The notes: generated from the letters alone by a model not told the origin. Shown: positions 52,967 through 62,999, numbered from the stretch's first letter. The stretch: DNA of 64,000 nucleotides from Clostridia bacterium (GCA_910576325.1 CAJTIM010000016.1:1-64000), one strand, 5' to 3'. Numbers and translations are program-made.

Positions 52967-54823
52967 ATGAAGAAGTGGGACAAGAATATTCAGCATGACA
53001 TTAAAGAAGGCATTCTTCAAGGTCCAGGCGTCCGAAAGCTGGGGGAGGATACCTGTTTTACAGTAGCAGTACCGGATAAAAAAACCTGCAGTTTGTTGCT
53101 TTACAGAAAAGGAAGAAAAGAGCCGGAAGCCGCTATCTCTATGGAAGGCTCCGGCCAGTATGGAGATCTGCGTTCCGTGCTGGTAAAAGATCTGCCGGCG
53201 GACAGATATGAATATAATTATGAGATTGACGGTCAGGTAGTCACAGATCCTTATGCCTGCCGGATAGCAGGAAGGGAGAGCTTCGGAAAGCCCGTAAAGG
53301 AGGAAGTCCTGCGGGGCCGAATCTGCCCGGGCGTCTTTGACTGGGAGGGAGACAGACCTCTTCGTCTGCCCTACGAGGAGATTGTAGCTTACGCGGCGCA
53401 TGTGCGGGGCTTTACAAAGCATGGAACCTCCAGGGTAAAGGCAAAGGGAACCTTTGCGGGACTGAAGGAAAAGATCCCTTATTTAAAAGAGCTTGGGATC
53501 AATCAGCTTGAGCTGATGCCGATATATGAATTTTCAGAGCTTGCCTCCGTGGACAGTCCGGCTCTTAAAAAATACGCGCCTTTGGACGGGGGAGAGACGC
53601 GGATCAATTACTGGGGATATTCTCCCAAGGCGTACTATTTTGCTCCCAAGGCTTCCTATGCCGCCTCGGACAATCCGGTGCAGGAGCTAAAAGAGCTTAT
53701 CCGGGAGCTTCACAAAAACGGAATAGAGATCATTTTGGAATTTTATTTTCCAAAGGGAACGAAGGCGTCTCTGGTGCTCGGCTGTATCCGTTACTGGGTG
53801 GTGGAATACCACATTGACGGCGTACATATCAACCGGGATAACGCGCCTGTGGAGGCTCTGGCCCAGGACCCGCTTTTGAGCCATACGAAGATTTTCAGCG
53901 AGGGCTTTGCCCTGGATGAGATTTATGAGGAAAAGGCAGTACCGGCCTTCCGCAATCTGGCGGAGTACAACGACGGCTTTATGCTGGACGCAAGACGTTT
54001 TCTCAAGGGCGACGAGGGGCAGCTTACGGCCATAACAAGCCGGGCAAGACGCAACCCTAAGCGCAATGGGGTTATCAATTACATGGCCAATCATAACGGA
54101 TTTACGCTGACGGATCTGGTTACCTATGATGAGAAGCACAATGAGGCCAACGGCGAAGCCAACCGGGACGGCACGGACGTTAATTACAGCTGGAACTGCG
54201 GAGAGGAAGGCCCAAGCAGGAAAAAACGGCTGCTCAAGCTTCGGAGCCGTCAGCTTCGCAATGCCTTTACCATCCTTTTGCTGAGTCAGGGAACGCCGCT
54301 TATCTACGCCGGCGATGAGAGGGGCAATTCCCAGTCCGGCAATAACAACGCCTGGTGTCAGGACAATGAACTATCCTGGATTCCCTGGAAAACGGGAAAG
54401 ACAGAGACGGCTCTTCTGGAATTTGTAAAGGGGCTGATTGCCTTCCGCAAGGCCCATCCCGTATTTCACCAGGCCCGGGAGCTTCAGATGACGGATTACC
54501 TTTCCTGCGGCTACCCGGATGTATCCTATCACGGCAAACAGGCGTGGTTCGGAGATTTTGAAAATTACAGCAGAAGCGTGGGTATTTTGTATGCGGGCGA
54601 TTATGTGGAGGACGATTTCTTTTATGTAGCATATAATATGCATTGGATGCCCCATGAATTTGCGCTGCCCGGACTGCCTGCGGATCGCAAGTGGCGGATT
54701 GCCCTTGATACGGGACTGGAAGGGACAGAGGGCATTTTCCAGGAGGGACAGGAGGAGATTCTTGAGGAGCAGCGGAAGGTTACGGTGCCGGAGCGCACGA
54801 TCCTGGTGCTGGCAGGAAAGTAG
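52967..54823 (+). CDS. GH13 glycogen-debranching-like protein lacking catalytic residues
   Basis: 618 aa with an N-terminal CBM48-like domain (about 10-95), a GH13 barrel (about 130-500) and a C-terminal beta domain, as in isoamylase/GlgX proteins. Region I LMPIYEF and the NRDGTDVNYSWNCG and QGTPLIYAGDERGNSQSGNN stretches are clear. The nucleophile position (GFRFD in active enzymes) reads GVHIN with Asn289. The stabiliser Asp (HDG) reads HNG with Asn377. Glu312 may be the acid. It is probably a non-catalytic glycan-binding relative. Start uses a weak AAAGGATAGG site. DUF5662 follows after 4 bp. Confidence 0.85.
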   Translation: MKKWDKNIQHDIKEGILQGPGVRKLGEDTCFTVAVPDKKTCSLLLYRKGRKEPEAAISMEGSGQYGDLRSVLVKDLPADRYEYNYEIDGQVVTDPYACRIAGRESFGKPVKEEVLRGRICPGVFDWEGDRPLRLPYEEIVAYAAHVRGFTKHGTSRVKAKGTFAGLKEKIPYLKELGINQLELMPIYEFSELASVDSPALKKYAPLDGGETRINYWGYSPKAYYFAPKASYAASDNPVQELKELIRELHKNGIEIILEFYFPKGTKASLVLGCIRYWVVEYHIDGVHINRDNAPVEALAQDPLLSHTKIFSEGFALDEIYEEKAVPAFRNLAEYNDGFMLDARRFLKGDEGQLTAITSRARRNPKRNGVINYMANHNGFTLTDLVTYDEKHNEANGEANRDGTDVNYSWNCGEEGPSRKKRLLKLRSRQLRNAFTILLLSQGTPLIYAGDERGNSQSGNNNAWCQDNELSWIPWKTGKTETALLEFVKGLIAFRKAHPVFHQARELQMTDYLSCGYPDVSYHGKQAWFGDFENYSRSVGILYAGDYVEDDFFYVAYNMHWMPHEFALPGLPADRKWRIALDTGLEGTEGIFQEGQEEILEEQRKVTVPERTILVLAGK

Positions 54824-54827
54824 AGAT

Positions 54828-55394
54828 ATGAAAGCTTGGAAGCATTTTTGCACAATCACCCGTCACAGACTGCTTGTGATGAAATATTGTTTTAAAATCG
54901 GTCTTTACCGGCAGGGGCTGACCCACGATCTGTCAAAATATTCTCCGGCGGAGTTTGTGCCCGGATGCCGGTACTACCAGGGATATCGAAGTCCCAACAA
55001 CGCGGAGCGGGAGAGCAGGGGCTATTCCTCCGCCTGGCTCCATCACAAGGGGCGGAATAAGCATCATTATGAGTACTGGATTGATTACAGCTTACAGGCA
55101 GGCGGGGAGCTTGCCGGAATGAAGATGCCTGCAAAATATGTGGCGGAGATGATGATGGACCGCATAGCAGCCTCCCGGATTTACAAAGGAGACGCCTACA
55201 ATCAGCATCATCCTCTGGCCTACTATGAGCAGGGAAAGGAAGCCTATGTGATCCACGAGGAGACAAAGGCTCTTTTGGAGTATCTCCTTCGTATGCTGTC
55301 GCGGCAGGGAGAGGCGAAAACCCTTGCATATATCCGTCGAAATCTGGTAGGAAAAAAAGAATATCCAAATTTGAAGAAAAAAAGAGGGAATTGA
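54828..55394 (+). CDS. DUF5662 family protein
   Basis: 188 aa from ATG 54828 after AGGAAAGTAGAGAT, 4 bp past the GH13 gene. It begins MKAWKHFCTITRHRLLVMKY, with GLTHDLSKYSPAEF and NKHHYEYWIDY giving a His/Asp pattern that could bind metal. Family name from memory of similar Clostridia proteins. No known reaction; cytoplasmic. Confidence 0.78.
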   Translation: MKAWKHFCTITRHRLLVMKYCFKIGLYRQGLTHDLSKYSPAEFVPGCRYYQGYRSPNNAERESRGYSSAWLHHKGRNKHHYEYWIDYSLQAGGELAGMKMPAKYVAEMMMDRIAASRIYKGDAYNQHHPLAYYEQGKEAYVIHEETKALLEYLLRMLSRQGEAKTLAYIRRNLVGKKEYPNLKKKRGN

Positions 55395-55507
55395 GAGCGG
55401 ACGCAGAATAAATATAATAGAGGCAGTTTTACGGCACATTTTTGCGGCTTAACGAAATGACATTGGTTTGGCAGGAAGGGAGCGGCCCTTCCGGAAAGGA
55501 GCGGCCT

Positions 55508-56551
55508 ATGACGATTCGTGAGAGTACGGAGCAGTGGGAGCAGGAGTATTTAAGTCCTTATGCGGCATTCAGCAGGGATTCCAGGGGAAGGGATGCACCG
55601 GAGACGCCCTGTGATATACGGCCGGTGTATCAAAGGGATCGGGATCGGATTCTTCACTGCAAGTCTTTTCGCCGTCTGAAGCATAAGACCCAGGTGTTTC
55701 TGACCCCGAGAGGAGATCATTACCGGACACGTCTTACCCACACCCTGGAGGTTGCCCAGACAGCGAGAACGGTGGCAAAGGCCCTGCGGCTCAACGAGGA
55801 TTTGACGGAGGCCATTGCACTGGGCCATGACCTGGGACACACGCCCTTTGGACATGCCGGGGAAAGAGCGCTTAACGGCCTGTGCTCCAGAGGCTTTGCC
55901 CACTATGAGCAGAGCGTCCGGGTGGTGGAACGCCTGGAAAAGCAGGGAAAGGGCCTGAATCTGACCTGGGAGGTAAGGGACGGCATCCGCAACCACAGGA
56001 CAAACGGCAGCCCTTATACATTGGAGGGGCAGATTGTGCGCTTTGCGGATAAGATTGCCTATATCAATCACGATATCGACGACGCTATAAGGGCAGGGAT
56101 TCTGGAGGAGACGGATATTCCCGGGGAATACCGGGATATTCTGGGACATTCCACCCGGGAACGGCTGAATACGCTGATCCATGATATTGTGATGCAGAAT
56201 GTGGACTGGCTTAAGGAAAGACCGGTAGGGGAATCGCAAGAAGAGAGGAAGCTTCGCATGTCCGACGAGGTGGGCGGCGCCATGCAGGATTTGAGAAGCT
56301 TTATGTTTAAGAACCTGTATACGAATCCCCTGGCAAAAAGCGAGGAGATCAAGGCTCAGGAGCTTTTGGAGGCTTTGTTTTCCTACTATATGGAGCATCC
56401 CCGGGAGATGTCGGAGGAATTTCTTGATATGCTTTTTCAGGAGCATGAGGAGAAGGAGATTGTGGTCTGCGATTACATATCCGGCATGACAGATCAGTAT
56501 GCGATCTACAAGTTTAACGAATATTTTATTCCCAAGGCTTGGAGCATCTAG
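55508..56551 (+). CDS. dgt: Deoxyguanosinetriphosphate triphosphohydrolase-like protein
   Basis: 347 aa from ATG 55508 after GGAAAGGAGCGGCCT. HD-domain enzyme that splits dNTPs into deoxynucleoside and triphosphate. Metal residues lie in RTRLTHTLEVAQ (His) and LGHDLGHTPFGHAGE (His-Asp). FRRLKHKTQVF is typical. Gene order dgt-dnaG-rpoD is widely kept in Clostridia. Confidence 0.93.
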   Translation: MTIRESTEQWEQEYLSPYAAFSRDSRGRDAPETPCDIRPVYQRDRDRILHCKSFRRLKHKTQVFLTPRGDHYRTRLTHTLEVAQTARTVAKALRLNEDLTEAIALGHDLGHTPFGHAGERALNGLCSRGFAHYEQSVRVVERLEKQGKGLNLTWEVRDGIRNHRTNGSPYTLEGQIVRFADKIAYINHDIDDAIRAGILEETDIPGEYRDILGHSTRERLNTLIHDIVMQNVDWLKERPVGESQEERKLRMSDEVGGAMQDLRSFMFKNLYTNPLAKSEEIKAQELLEALFSYYMEHPREMSEEFLDMLFQEHEEKEIVVCDYISGMTDQYAIYKFNEYFIPKAWSI

Positions 56552-56574
56552 TACGGCGTTGCACAAATAGCAGT

Positions 56575-56660
56575 GAAGCCTGTGTTCACTGTCTGCGCCG
56601 GCTGCACGCCCGGGAAGCTTTTTGACCTGTGCTGCCGGAAAAACGGGCCGGAATAACTGC
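56575..56660 (+). repeat. Degenerate repeat fragment before dnaG
   Basis: ACTGTCTGCGCCGGCTGCAC (56599 on) nearly matches ACTGTCTGTGCCGGCTGCAC at about 3209, the left edge of the hairpin cluster at 3.2 kb. A short direct similarity with no coding content. Confidence 0.5.
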
Positions 56661-56685
56661 TCCTGATTGGAATGGGTGATAATGC

Positions 56686-58449
56686 ATGTATTATTCGGAG
56701 GATTTAATAGAGGAAATACGTTTAAAAAATGATATTGTGGATGTCATATCCGGCTACGTGCGCCTTCGGAAGCAGGGGAGCAGGTACTTTGGACTCTGCC
56801 CGTTTCACAGTGAGAAGTCGCCCTCCTTTTCCGTGACGCCGGATCGGCAGATGTATTACTGCTTTGGCTGTCATGCGGGAGGCACGGTGTTCAATTTCCT
56901 GATGGAATATGAGAACTACACCTTTCCCGAGACCGTAAAGTATCTGGCGGACCGCTGCGGCGTGACTCTGCCGGAGATGGAGTACTCGGAGGAAGCAAAG
57001 CGGCAGGCGGACTTAAAGGGCCGGTTGTTGGAGATTCACAAAAAGGCGGCTAAGTTCTATTATTATCAGCTTAAGCAGGAGAGCGGGAGAGATGCCTACG
57101 AGTATCTCAGAAACAGAGCGCTCACCGACGACACCATCCGCCGCTTTGGATTGGGCTATTCCGGCAAGTATAACGGACAGCTTTACAAGTACTTAAAGCA
57201 GGAGGGGTATTCGGACGAGCTTTTGAAGGATTCCGGCCTGATTACGATGGACGAGCGGCGGGGAGCTTATGATAAGTTCTGGAACCGGGTGATGTTTCCC
57301 ATTATGGACGGCAATAACCGGGTGATTGGTTTTGGAGGGCGGGTGATGGGGGATGCCAAGCCCAAGTACTTAAATTCCCCCGAGACAAGGATTTTCGACA
57401 AAAGCCGGAATCTCTACGGTCTGAACCTTGCAAGAAGCGCCCGGAAGTCCAATATGATCATCTGCGAGGGCTATATGGATGTGATTGCCCTCCATCAAGC
57501 AGGTTTTAACCAGGCGGTGGCGTCCCTGGGGACGGCCTTTACCCCGCAGCAGTCCCTTCTTCTGAAGCGGTTTACCCAGGAGGTGCTTTTGACCTATGAC
57601 AGCGATGAGGCAGGCACCAATGCTGCGCTTCGGGCTATTCCCATTTTGAAGGAGGCAGGACTTTCCGTCCGGGTGATCAATATGAAACCCTATAAGGACC
57701 CGGATGAATTTATCAAGGCTCTGGGGACGGAAGCCTTTCAGCAGCGGATAGACGAGGCGAAGAGCAGCTTCCTTTTCGAAATCGAGGTTTTGGAGCGGGG
57801 CTTTAATCTGAAGGACCCGGCAGGCAAGACGGCATTTTTTGATCAGATGGCAAGAAAGCTTCTGGGTTTTTCGGACGAGCTGGAGCGGAATAATTACATA
57901 GAGACGCTTTCGCAGCAGTATCATGTCGGCTATGAAGCGCTGCAAAAAAAGGTCAATCAGATGGGGATTGCTCTGGGGGGTGTCCGGCCGGTGGAACGCC
58001 CAAGGGATGTGTCCTCACGCAAAAAGGAGCAGGAGGACGGAAGCGATGCCTCCCAGAAGCTTCTGCTGACCTGGATGATCTCCGATCCCGTATATTTCCG
58101 GGAGATCCGCCGTCATGTATCGCCGGAGGACTTTACGGTTCCCCTTTACGAACGGATTGCCGGCATGCTTTATGAGCAGCAGGAGAGGGGAGAGCTGAAT
58201 CCTGCCCGGATTGTGAATACCTTTGAGGATTCCGAGGAGCAGCGCAGGGCGGCGGCCGTTTTTAATGCGGAGCTTAAGACGGACACAAAGGAAGAATTGG
58301 AGAAGGCTCTGAAGGAAGCGGTTTACAAGGTTTTGAAAAATGCTCTGGAAAAGAGGGCAAAAGAACTGGACCCAACCGATATGATTGGCCTGCAGCAGGT
58401 AGTAGGGCGCAGGCGTCAATTGGAGAAATTGCATATTTCTTTGGATTAA
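56686..58449 (+). CDS. dnaG: DNA primase
   Basis: Makes RNA primers for replication. 587 aa: CHC2 zinc-binding domain with CPFHSEKSPSFSVTPDRQMY and CFGCH (residues about 37-65), the catalytic core, Toprim domain with ICEGYMDVIAL and TYDSDEAG (about 260-340), and a C-terminal DnaB-binding helical domain. Upstream of rpoD, as in the classical macromolecular synthesis operon without rpsU. Confidence 0.97.
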   Translation: MYYSEDLIEEIRLKNDIVDVISGYVRLRKQGSRYFGLCPFHSEKSPSFSVTPDRQMYYCFGCHAGGTVFNFLMEYENYTFPETVKYLADRCGVTLPEMEYSEEAKRQADLKGRLLEIHKKAAKFYYYQLKQESGRDAYEYLRNRALTDDTIRRFGLGYSGKYNGQLYKYLKQEGYSDELLKDSGLITMDERRGAYDKFWNRVMFPIMDGNNRVIGFGGRVMGDAKPKYLNSPETRIFDKSRNLYGLNLARSARKSNMIICEGYMDVIALHQAGFNQAVASLGTAFTPQQSLLLKRFTQEVLLTYDSDEAGTNAALRAIPILKEAGLSVRVINMKPYKDPDEFIKALGTEAFQQRIDEAKSSFLFEIEVLERGFNLKDPAGKTAFFDQMARKLLGFSDELERNNYIETLSQQYHVGYEALQKKVNQMGIALGGVRPVERPRDVSSRKKEQEDGSDASQKLLLTWMISDPVYFREIRRHVSPEDFTVPLYERIAGMLYEQQERGELNPARIVNTFEDSEEQRRAAAVFNAELKTDTKEELEKALKEAVYKVLKNALEKRAKELDPTDMIGLQQVVGRRRQLEKLHISLD

Positions 58450-58487
58450 GGATAAAATACTAACAAGTTATGGAAGGATGGAACAAC

Positions 58488-59591
58488 ATGGAAGAAAACA
58501 TGGTAAAATTTGAGGAGAAGTTAAAAGAGCTTCTGGCTATGGCAAAGAAAAAGAAAAATATCCTGGAATATCAGGAGATCAACGACTTTTTCCATGACAT
58601 GGAATTGGATGCGGAGCATTTCGAGAAAATCCTGGAATACCTGGAAGCCCACAATATTGACGTGCTCCGGATTACCAGCGACGACGATGACGATGAGATT
58701 ATTCTCACGGATGAGGACGAAGTCGATGTTGAACAAATCGATCTTTCCGTACCGGAGGGCGTCAGCATTGAGGACCCCGTCCGCATGTATCTGAAGGAAA
58801 TTGGAAAGGTTCCGCTCTTAAGCGCGGAGGAGGAAATTGAGCTGGCAAAGCGTCTGGAGCTGGGAGATGAGGAGGCCAAGAAGCGTCTGGCGGAGGCGAA
58901 TCTGCGTCTGGTGGTCAGCATTGCCAAGCGCTATGTGGGCAGAGGGATGCTTTTCCTGGATCTGATTCAGGAAGGAAACTTGGGACTGATCAAGGCGGTG
59001 GAGAAGTTTGATTACCGTAAAGGTTTCAAATTCAGCACCTATGCTACCTGGTGGATTCGTCAGGCCATTACGAGAGCCATTGCGGACCAGGCCAGAACCA
59101 TCCGGATTCCCGTGCATATGGTGGAGACGATTAACAAACTGATCCGCGTATCACGGCAGCTTTTGCAGGAGCTTGGAAGAGAGCCTTCTCCGGAGGAGAT
59201 TGCGGAGGAGATGAAGCTTCCGGTGGAGCGCGTCCGGGAGATCCTAAAGATTTCTCAGGAGCCGGTGTCTTTAGAGACGCCTATCGGTGAGGAGGAGGAC
59301 AGCCATCTTGGCGACTTTATCCAGGATGACAATGTTCCGGTGCCTTCCGACGCCGCGGCTTTTACGCTCTTAAAGGAGCAGCTTGTGGAGGTTTTGAGTA
59401 CGCTGACAGATCGGGAGCAGAAGGTGCTGCGTCTGCGTTTTGGCCTGGACGACGGGCGGGCACGTACCCTGGAGGAAGTGGGAAAGGAGTTCCAGGTAAC
59501 GCGCGAGCGTATCCGTCAGATTGAGGCCAAGGCTCTTCGGAAGCTGCGTCACCCGAGCCGCAGCAGGAAGCTTAAGGATTATCTGGACTAA
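58488..59591 (+). CDS. rpoD: Primary sigma factor RpoD (SigA)
   Basis: 367 aa from ATG 58488 (GGAAGGATGGAACAAC upstream). Region 1.1 is short and acidic; region 1.2 [20 protein letters not shown], region 2 [20 protein letters not shown] and [20 protein letters not shown], region 3 and region 4.2 [20 protein letters not shown] are all intact. Recognises TTGACA/TATAAT promoters such as those at 10183 and 46258. Confidence 0.98.
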   Translation: MEENMVKFEEKLKELLAMAKKKKNILEYQEINDFFHDMELDAEHFEKILEYLEAHNIDVLRITSDDDDDEIILTDEDEVDVEQIDLSVPEGVSIEDPVRMYLKEIGKVPLLSAEEEIELAKRLELGDEEAKKRLAEANLRLVVSIAKRYVGRGMLFLDLIQEGNLGLIKAVEKFDYRKGFKFSTYATWWIRQAITRAIADQARTIRIPVHMVETINKLIRVSRQLLQELGREPSPEEIAEEMKLPVERVREILKISQEPVSLETPIGEEEDSHLGDFIQDDNVPVPSDAAAFTLLKEQLVEVLSTLTDREQKVLRLRFGLDDGRARTLEEVGKEFQVTRERIRQIEAKALRKLRHPSRSRKLKDYLD

Positions 59592-59594
59592 GCT

Positions 59595-60311
59595 ATGAAT
59601 CTATCAAAACGATTGGAGCGATTAGCCGGAATGGTATCTCCCGGAAACCGCCTGGTGGATGTGGGAACAGATCATGGGTATGTTCCCATCTGCCTTTGTG
59701 AGACAAAGCGGATTCCTTCGGCGATTGCTATGGATATTAACGAAGGCCCTCTTCTACGGGCGAAAAGCCATATTGAGGAAGCGGGGCTTATCGGGTACAT
59801 ACAAACAAGGCTTTCGGACGGCCTGACAGCCCTCAGGGCAGGGGAGGGAGATTCGGTTCTGATTGCCGGAATGGGCGGCATTTTGATGGAGAAGATTCTG
59901 TATGAAGGAAGAGAGGCGCTTTCCTCCGTCCGGGAGCTGATCCTGCAGCCCCAGTCTGATATTGCAGGCATCCGTCAGTGGATTTATCGGAATGACTGGC
60001 AGATTATCCGTGAGGATATTGTAAATGAGGATGGAAAATATTATCCCATGATGAAGGCGGTACAGGGGAAAGGGCGGACTTATACCCTGCCGGAATATCG
60101 TTACGGGAGGGTTGATCTGCAGCAGTCCCTTCCGGTTCTGGAAAATTATCTGAGGAAGCAGATTGAGACGAATGAGAAGATTCTTGAGAGGCTTCCGAAG
60201 GAGGGAAAAGAGCGGACGCGTGCCCGGGAGTATTTTGTTCGGAGGGATATACGGATTTTGAATGAGGCTTTGGAAGGCTGCGTTCTTGAGCAGCAGAAGC
60301 GGAATGTTTAA
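59595..60311 (+). CDS. trmK: tRNA (adenine(22)-N1)-methyltransferase TrmK
   Basis: 238 aa, starts 3 bp after rpoD. Methylates A22 of tRNA with S-adenosylmethionine. Motif I LVDVGTDHGYVPI binds SAM, followed by AIAMDINEGPLLRAK and VLIAGMGGILMEKIL. The C-terminal part is a helical coiled region. Gene order rpoD-trmK-nif3 is typical of Firmicutes. Confidence 0.95.
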   Translation: MNLSKRLERLAGMVSPGNRLVDVGTDHGYVPICLCETKRIPSAIAMDINEGPLLRAKSHIEEAGLIGYIQTRLSDGLTALRAGEGDSVLIAGMGGILMEKILYEGREALSSVRELILQPQSDIAGIRQWIYRNDWQIIREDIVNEDGKYYPMMKAVQGKGRTYTLPEYRYGRVDLQQSLPVLENYLRKQIETNEKILERLPKEGKERTRAREYFVRRDIRILNEALEGCVLEQQKRNV

Positions 60312-60326
60312 TGGTGAAGTAATGTT

Positions 60327-60352
60327 CCGCGCAGCGACTTTTAAATGGGAGG
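60327..60352 (+). repeat. 3' fragment of the structured repeat (fragment F)
   Basis: CCGCGCAGCGACTTTTAAAT then GGGAGG matches the end of the full copies (stem 3, CGACTTTTAA, ribosome binding site). It again supplies the ribosome binding site of the next gene, here Nif3. Confidence 0.75.
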
Positions 60353-60363
60353 GGCAGAGTTTT

Positions 60364-61137
60364 ATGATAAAATGCCAGGATTTGATTGAGAAGATAGAAG
60401 AGCGGTATCCGAGAATCTATGCCTGTGATTGGGACAATGTAGGGCTTCTGGCAGGAGATCGGGAGCAGGAGGTAAGGAGCGTGTACATTGCTCTGGATGC
60501 TACGGACGGAGTGATTGACAGGGCGCTTAAGGAGAAGGCGGATCTTCTTCTGACCCATCATCCTATGATTTTCGGAAGCATCAAATCCGTTACCACAGAT
60601 GATTATGTGGGAGAACGGCTGATTCGATTGATTCGGGGTAATATTTCTTATTACGCCATGCATACGAATTATGATGTGATGGGAATGGCGGAGCTTGCGG
60701 CTTCTTTTCTGGAGCTTACGGATACCTTTGTGCTGGAGGAGGTTTTTGACGGGGAAGGGATCGGACGGGTGGGAAGCCTTCCCGCTTCTATGACCCTGGA
60801 GGAATGTGCAGGGCTTGTGAAGGAGCGGTTCCATCTGCCGAATGTAAAGGTTTTCGGGGATTTGAACAAGACAGTAAGAATCGCCGCCCTGTCGCCGGGG
60901 GCGGGGAAGAGCATGGCGAAGCCGGCCCTTATGTCTGGGGCGGATGTGTTGATTACGGGGGATATTGATCACCATACGGGAATTGACATGGAGGATTGCG
61001 GTATGGCGGTCATTGATGCCGGACATTACGGGATTGAGCATATTTTTATTGCGGATCTAAAGAGCTTTGTGGAGCGGAATTTTCCGGAGCTTACCATATA
61101 TACGGAGGCGGTGAGGCAGCCGTTTTTGGTGGTTTAG
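60364..61137 (+). CDS. Nif3-like dinuclear metal centre protein (DUF34)
   Basis: 257 aa from ATG 60364 after GGGAGGGGCAGAGTTT. The family binds two metal ions; some members are called GTP cyclohydrolase 1 type 2 homologues, though the reaction is unsettled. Metal ligands are seen in LLLTHHPMIF, YAMHTNYD and VIDAGHYGIEH with a following Glu. Short form without the inserted PII-like domain. Downstream of trmK; its leader carries repeat fragment F. Confidence 0.92.
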   Translation: MIKCQDLIEKIEERYPRIYACDWDNVGLLAGDREQEVRSVYIALDATDGVIDRALKEKADLLLTHHPMIFGSIKSVTTDDYVGERLIRLIRGNISYYAMHTNYDVMGMAELAASFLELTDTFVLEEVFDGEGIGRVGSLPASMTLEECAGLVKERFHLPNVKVFGDLNKTVRIAALSPGAGKSMAKPALMSGADVLITGDIDHHTGIDMEDCGMAVIDAGHYGIEHIFIADLKSFVERNFPELTIYTEAVRQPFLVV

Positions 61138-61153
61138 GATTATGGAACTGGAA

Positions 61154-61336
61154 TAGTCCGGCTAAGAAATGTCAAGTATTTATTAGAAATAATTTATGCT
61201 GGACGGTAAAGCTGTAAAGGCGCACGAGAGGAACTTTTATGAGTGCTTTTTCGAATAAAAGTTTCACTCATTACCGGTGTGCCGAAGCAGCTTTACCCTT
61301 TAGTGCTGTCGCGCAGCGACTTTTAATAGGAGGGCA
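61154..61336 (+). repeat. Structured intergenic repeat, copy D
   Basis: Stem 1 GTCCGGC (61156-61162) with GCTGGAC (61198-61204); stem 2 GTAAAGCTGT (61206-61215) with GCAGCTTTAC (61286-61295); stem 3 GTCGC-GCA-GCGAC near 61308-61320; then TTTTAATAGGAGGG at the next gene. Directly left lies GGAACTGGAATA (61144-61155). Confidence 0.9.
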
Positions 61337-61339
61337 CAT

Positions 61340-62998
61340 ATGGATTACAAAGTAACGATTGACGGGAAGGTTTATGAGTATCCGGAAGGAACTGCTTATC
61401 AAACGATTGCGAAGGATTGCCAGAAGGACTATCCCTACGATATTGTTCTGGTATCTGTGAACAATAAGCTTCAGGAGCTTTCAAAAAAGCTGAGTTCAGA
61501 CTGTGAGCTTGATTTTCTTACCACGGCTACCTTTATCGGTCAGCAGACCTATCGGCGGAGTATGACGCTGCTTTTGATGAAGGCTGTCTATAAGGTGATA
61601 GGTCACGACAGGATACATCGTGCTCAGGTTCAGTACTCCTTAAGCAATGGTTACTACTGTACCCTGGAAGGGGATCTGCTTTTGAATGAGGAGCTTTTGG
61701 CGAGGATCAAGGAAAAAATGCTGGAGCTGGCCGGGCAGGCTATGCCTATTGAAAAGCGAAATGTCAACACGGACGAGGCACTTGCTATTTTCCATGCTCA
61801 TAAGATGTATGACAAGGAAAAGCTGTTCCGTTACCGCAGGGCTTCCCGGGTGAATATCTACAAGCTTGGGAATTTTGAGGACTATTACTATGGGTATATG
61901 GTTCCGGATACCAGTTATCTGAAGTATTTTGAGCTTTATCTTTATGATGTGGGCTTTGTGATTCAGTTCCCCCTGCAGAAGCAGCCGGATACCGTGCCGC
62001 CCTTTAAGCCGCAACACAAGGTATTCCAGGTGATGAAGGAATCGGTTTCCTGGGGGGATATGCTTGAGGTTTCTACGGTAGGAGAGCTGAATGACTGTAT
62101 TTCCGGAGGAGGTATGCAGGATCTTGTGATGGCTCAGGAGGCGCTGCAGGAGCGTAAGATTGCGGAGATTGCCCGGACCATTGCGGAGGACAGGAGCCGG
62201 AAGTTTATTATGATTGCAGGCCCTTCCTCATCCGGAAAGACAACATTTTCCCACCGGCTGTCCATTCAGCTTAAAGCGGCAGGACTTAGACCTCATCCCA
62301 TTGCCGTGGACAATTATTTTGTGGAACGGGAGATGACGCCGAAGGACGAGGATGGCAATTATAACTTCGAGTGCCTGGAGGCTGTGGATGTGGAGCTGTT
62401 TAATCAGCAGATGAGCGAGCTTTTGTCCGGAAAGACCGTGGAGATTCCCCGTTTTAATTTTAAGCTGGGGAAGAAAGAGTACAACGGAGATTATATGACT
62501 CTGGGAGACGAGGATATTCTGGTATTGGAGGGGATTCATTGTCTCAATGACAAGCTTTCCTACAGCCTGCCCAGGGAGAGTAAGTTTAAGATCTATATCA
62601 GCGCATTGACACAGCTCAATGTAGATGAACATAACCGGATTCCCACCACGGACGGGCGTCTGATCCGCCGAATGGTGCGGGATGCCAGGACAAGAGGCTC
62701 AGGAGCGGCCCGGACGATCAGTATGTGGCCTTCCGTGCGCCGGGGAGAGGATGAAAATATTTTCCCCTATCAGGAGGAAGCGGATGCGATGTTCAACTCC
62801 GCGCTGATCTATGAGCTGGCGGTATTGAAGCAGTATGCGGAGCCTTTGCTTTTCGGAATCGGGCGGGAGGAGCCGGAATACCTGGAGGCCAAACGTCTTT
62901 TGAAGTTCCTGGATTATTTCCTGGGCGTGGACAGCTCCTTTATTCCGGATAATTCCTTGGTGCGGGAATTTATCGGGGGCGGATGCTTCCGGGTGTAA
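61340..62998 (+). CDS. Uridine-kinase-like nucleoside kinase with N-terminal TGS domain
   Basis: 552 aa. Residues 1-60 resemble a TGS domain (MDYKVTIDGKVYEYPEGTAY); residues about 60-240 resemble the second domain of threonyl-tRNA synthetase without its catalytic part; from about 285 a phosphoribulokinase/uridine-kinase P-loop domain starts with IAGPSSSGKTTFSHRLSIQL. Likely phosphorylates a nucleoside using NTP. The architecture is common in Clostridia. Start follows copy D's AGGAGGGCACAT. Confidence 0.9.
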   Translation: MDYKVTIDGKVYEYPEGTAYQTIAKDCQKDYPYDIVLVSVNNKLQELSKKLSSDCELDFLTTATFIGQQTYRRSMTLLLMKAVYKVIGHDRIHRAQVQYSLSNGYYCTLEGDLLLNEELLARIKEKMLELAGQAMPIEKRNVNTDEALAIFHAHKMYDKEKLFRYRRASRVNIYKLGNFEDYYYGYMVPDTSYLKYFELYLYDVGFVIQFPLQKQPDTVPPFKPQHKVFQVMKESVSWGDMLEVSTVGELNDCISGGGMQDLVMAQEALQERKIAEIARTIAEDRSRKFIMIAGPSSSGKTTFSHRLSIQLKAAGLRPHPIAVDNYFVEREMTPKDEDGNYNFECLEAVDVELFNQQMSELLSGKTVEIPRFNFKLGKKEYNGDYMTLGDEDILVLEGIHCLNDKLSYSLPRESKFKIYISALTQLNVDEHNRIPTTDGRLIRRMVRDARTRGSGAARTISMWPSVRRGEDENIFPYQEEADAMFNSALIYELAVLKQYAEPLLFGIGREEPEYLEAKRLLKFLDYFLGVDSSFIPDNSLVREFIGGGCFRV

Positions 62999-62999
62999 A

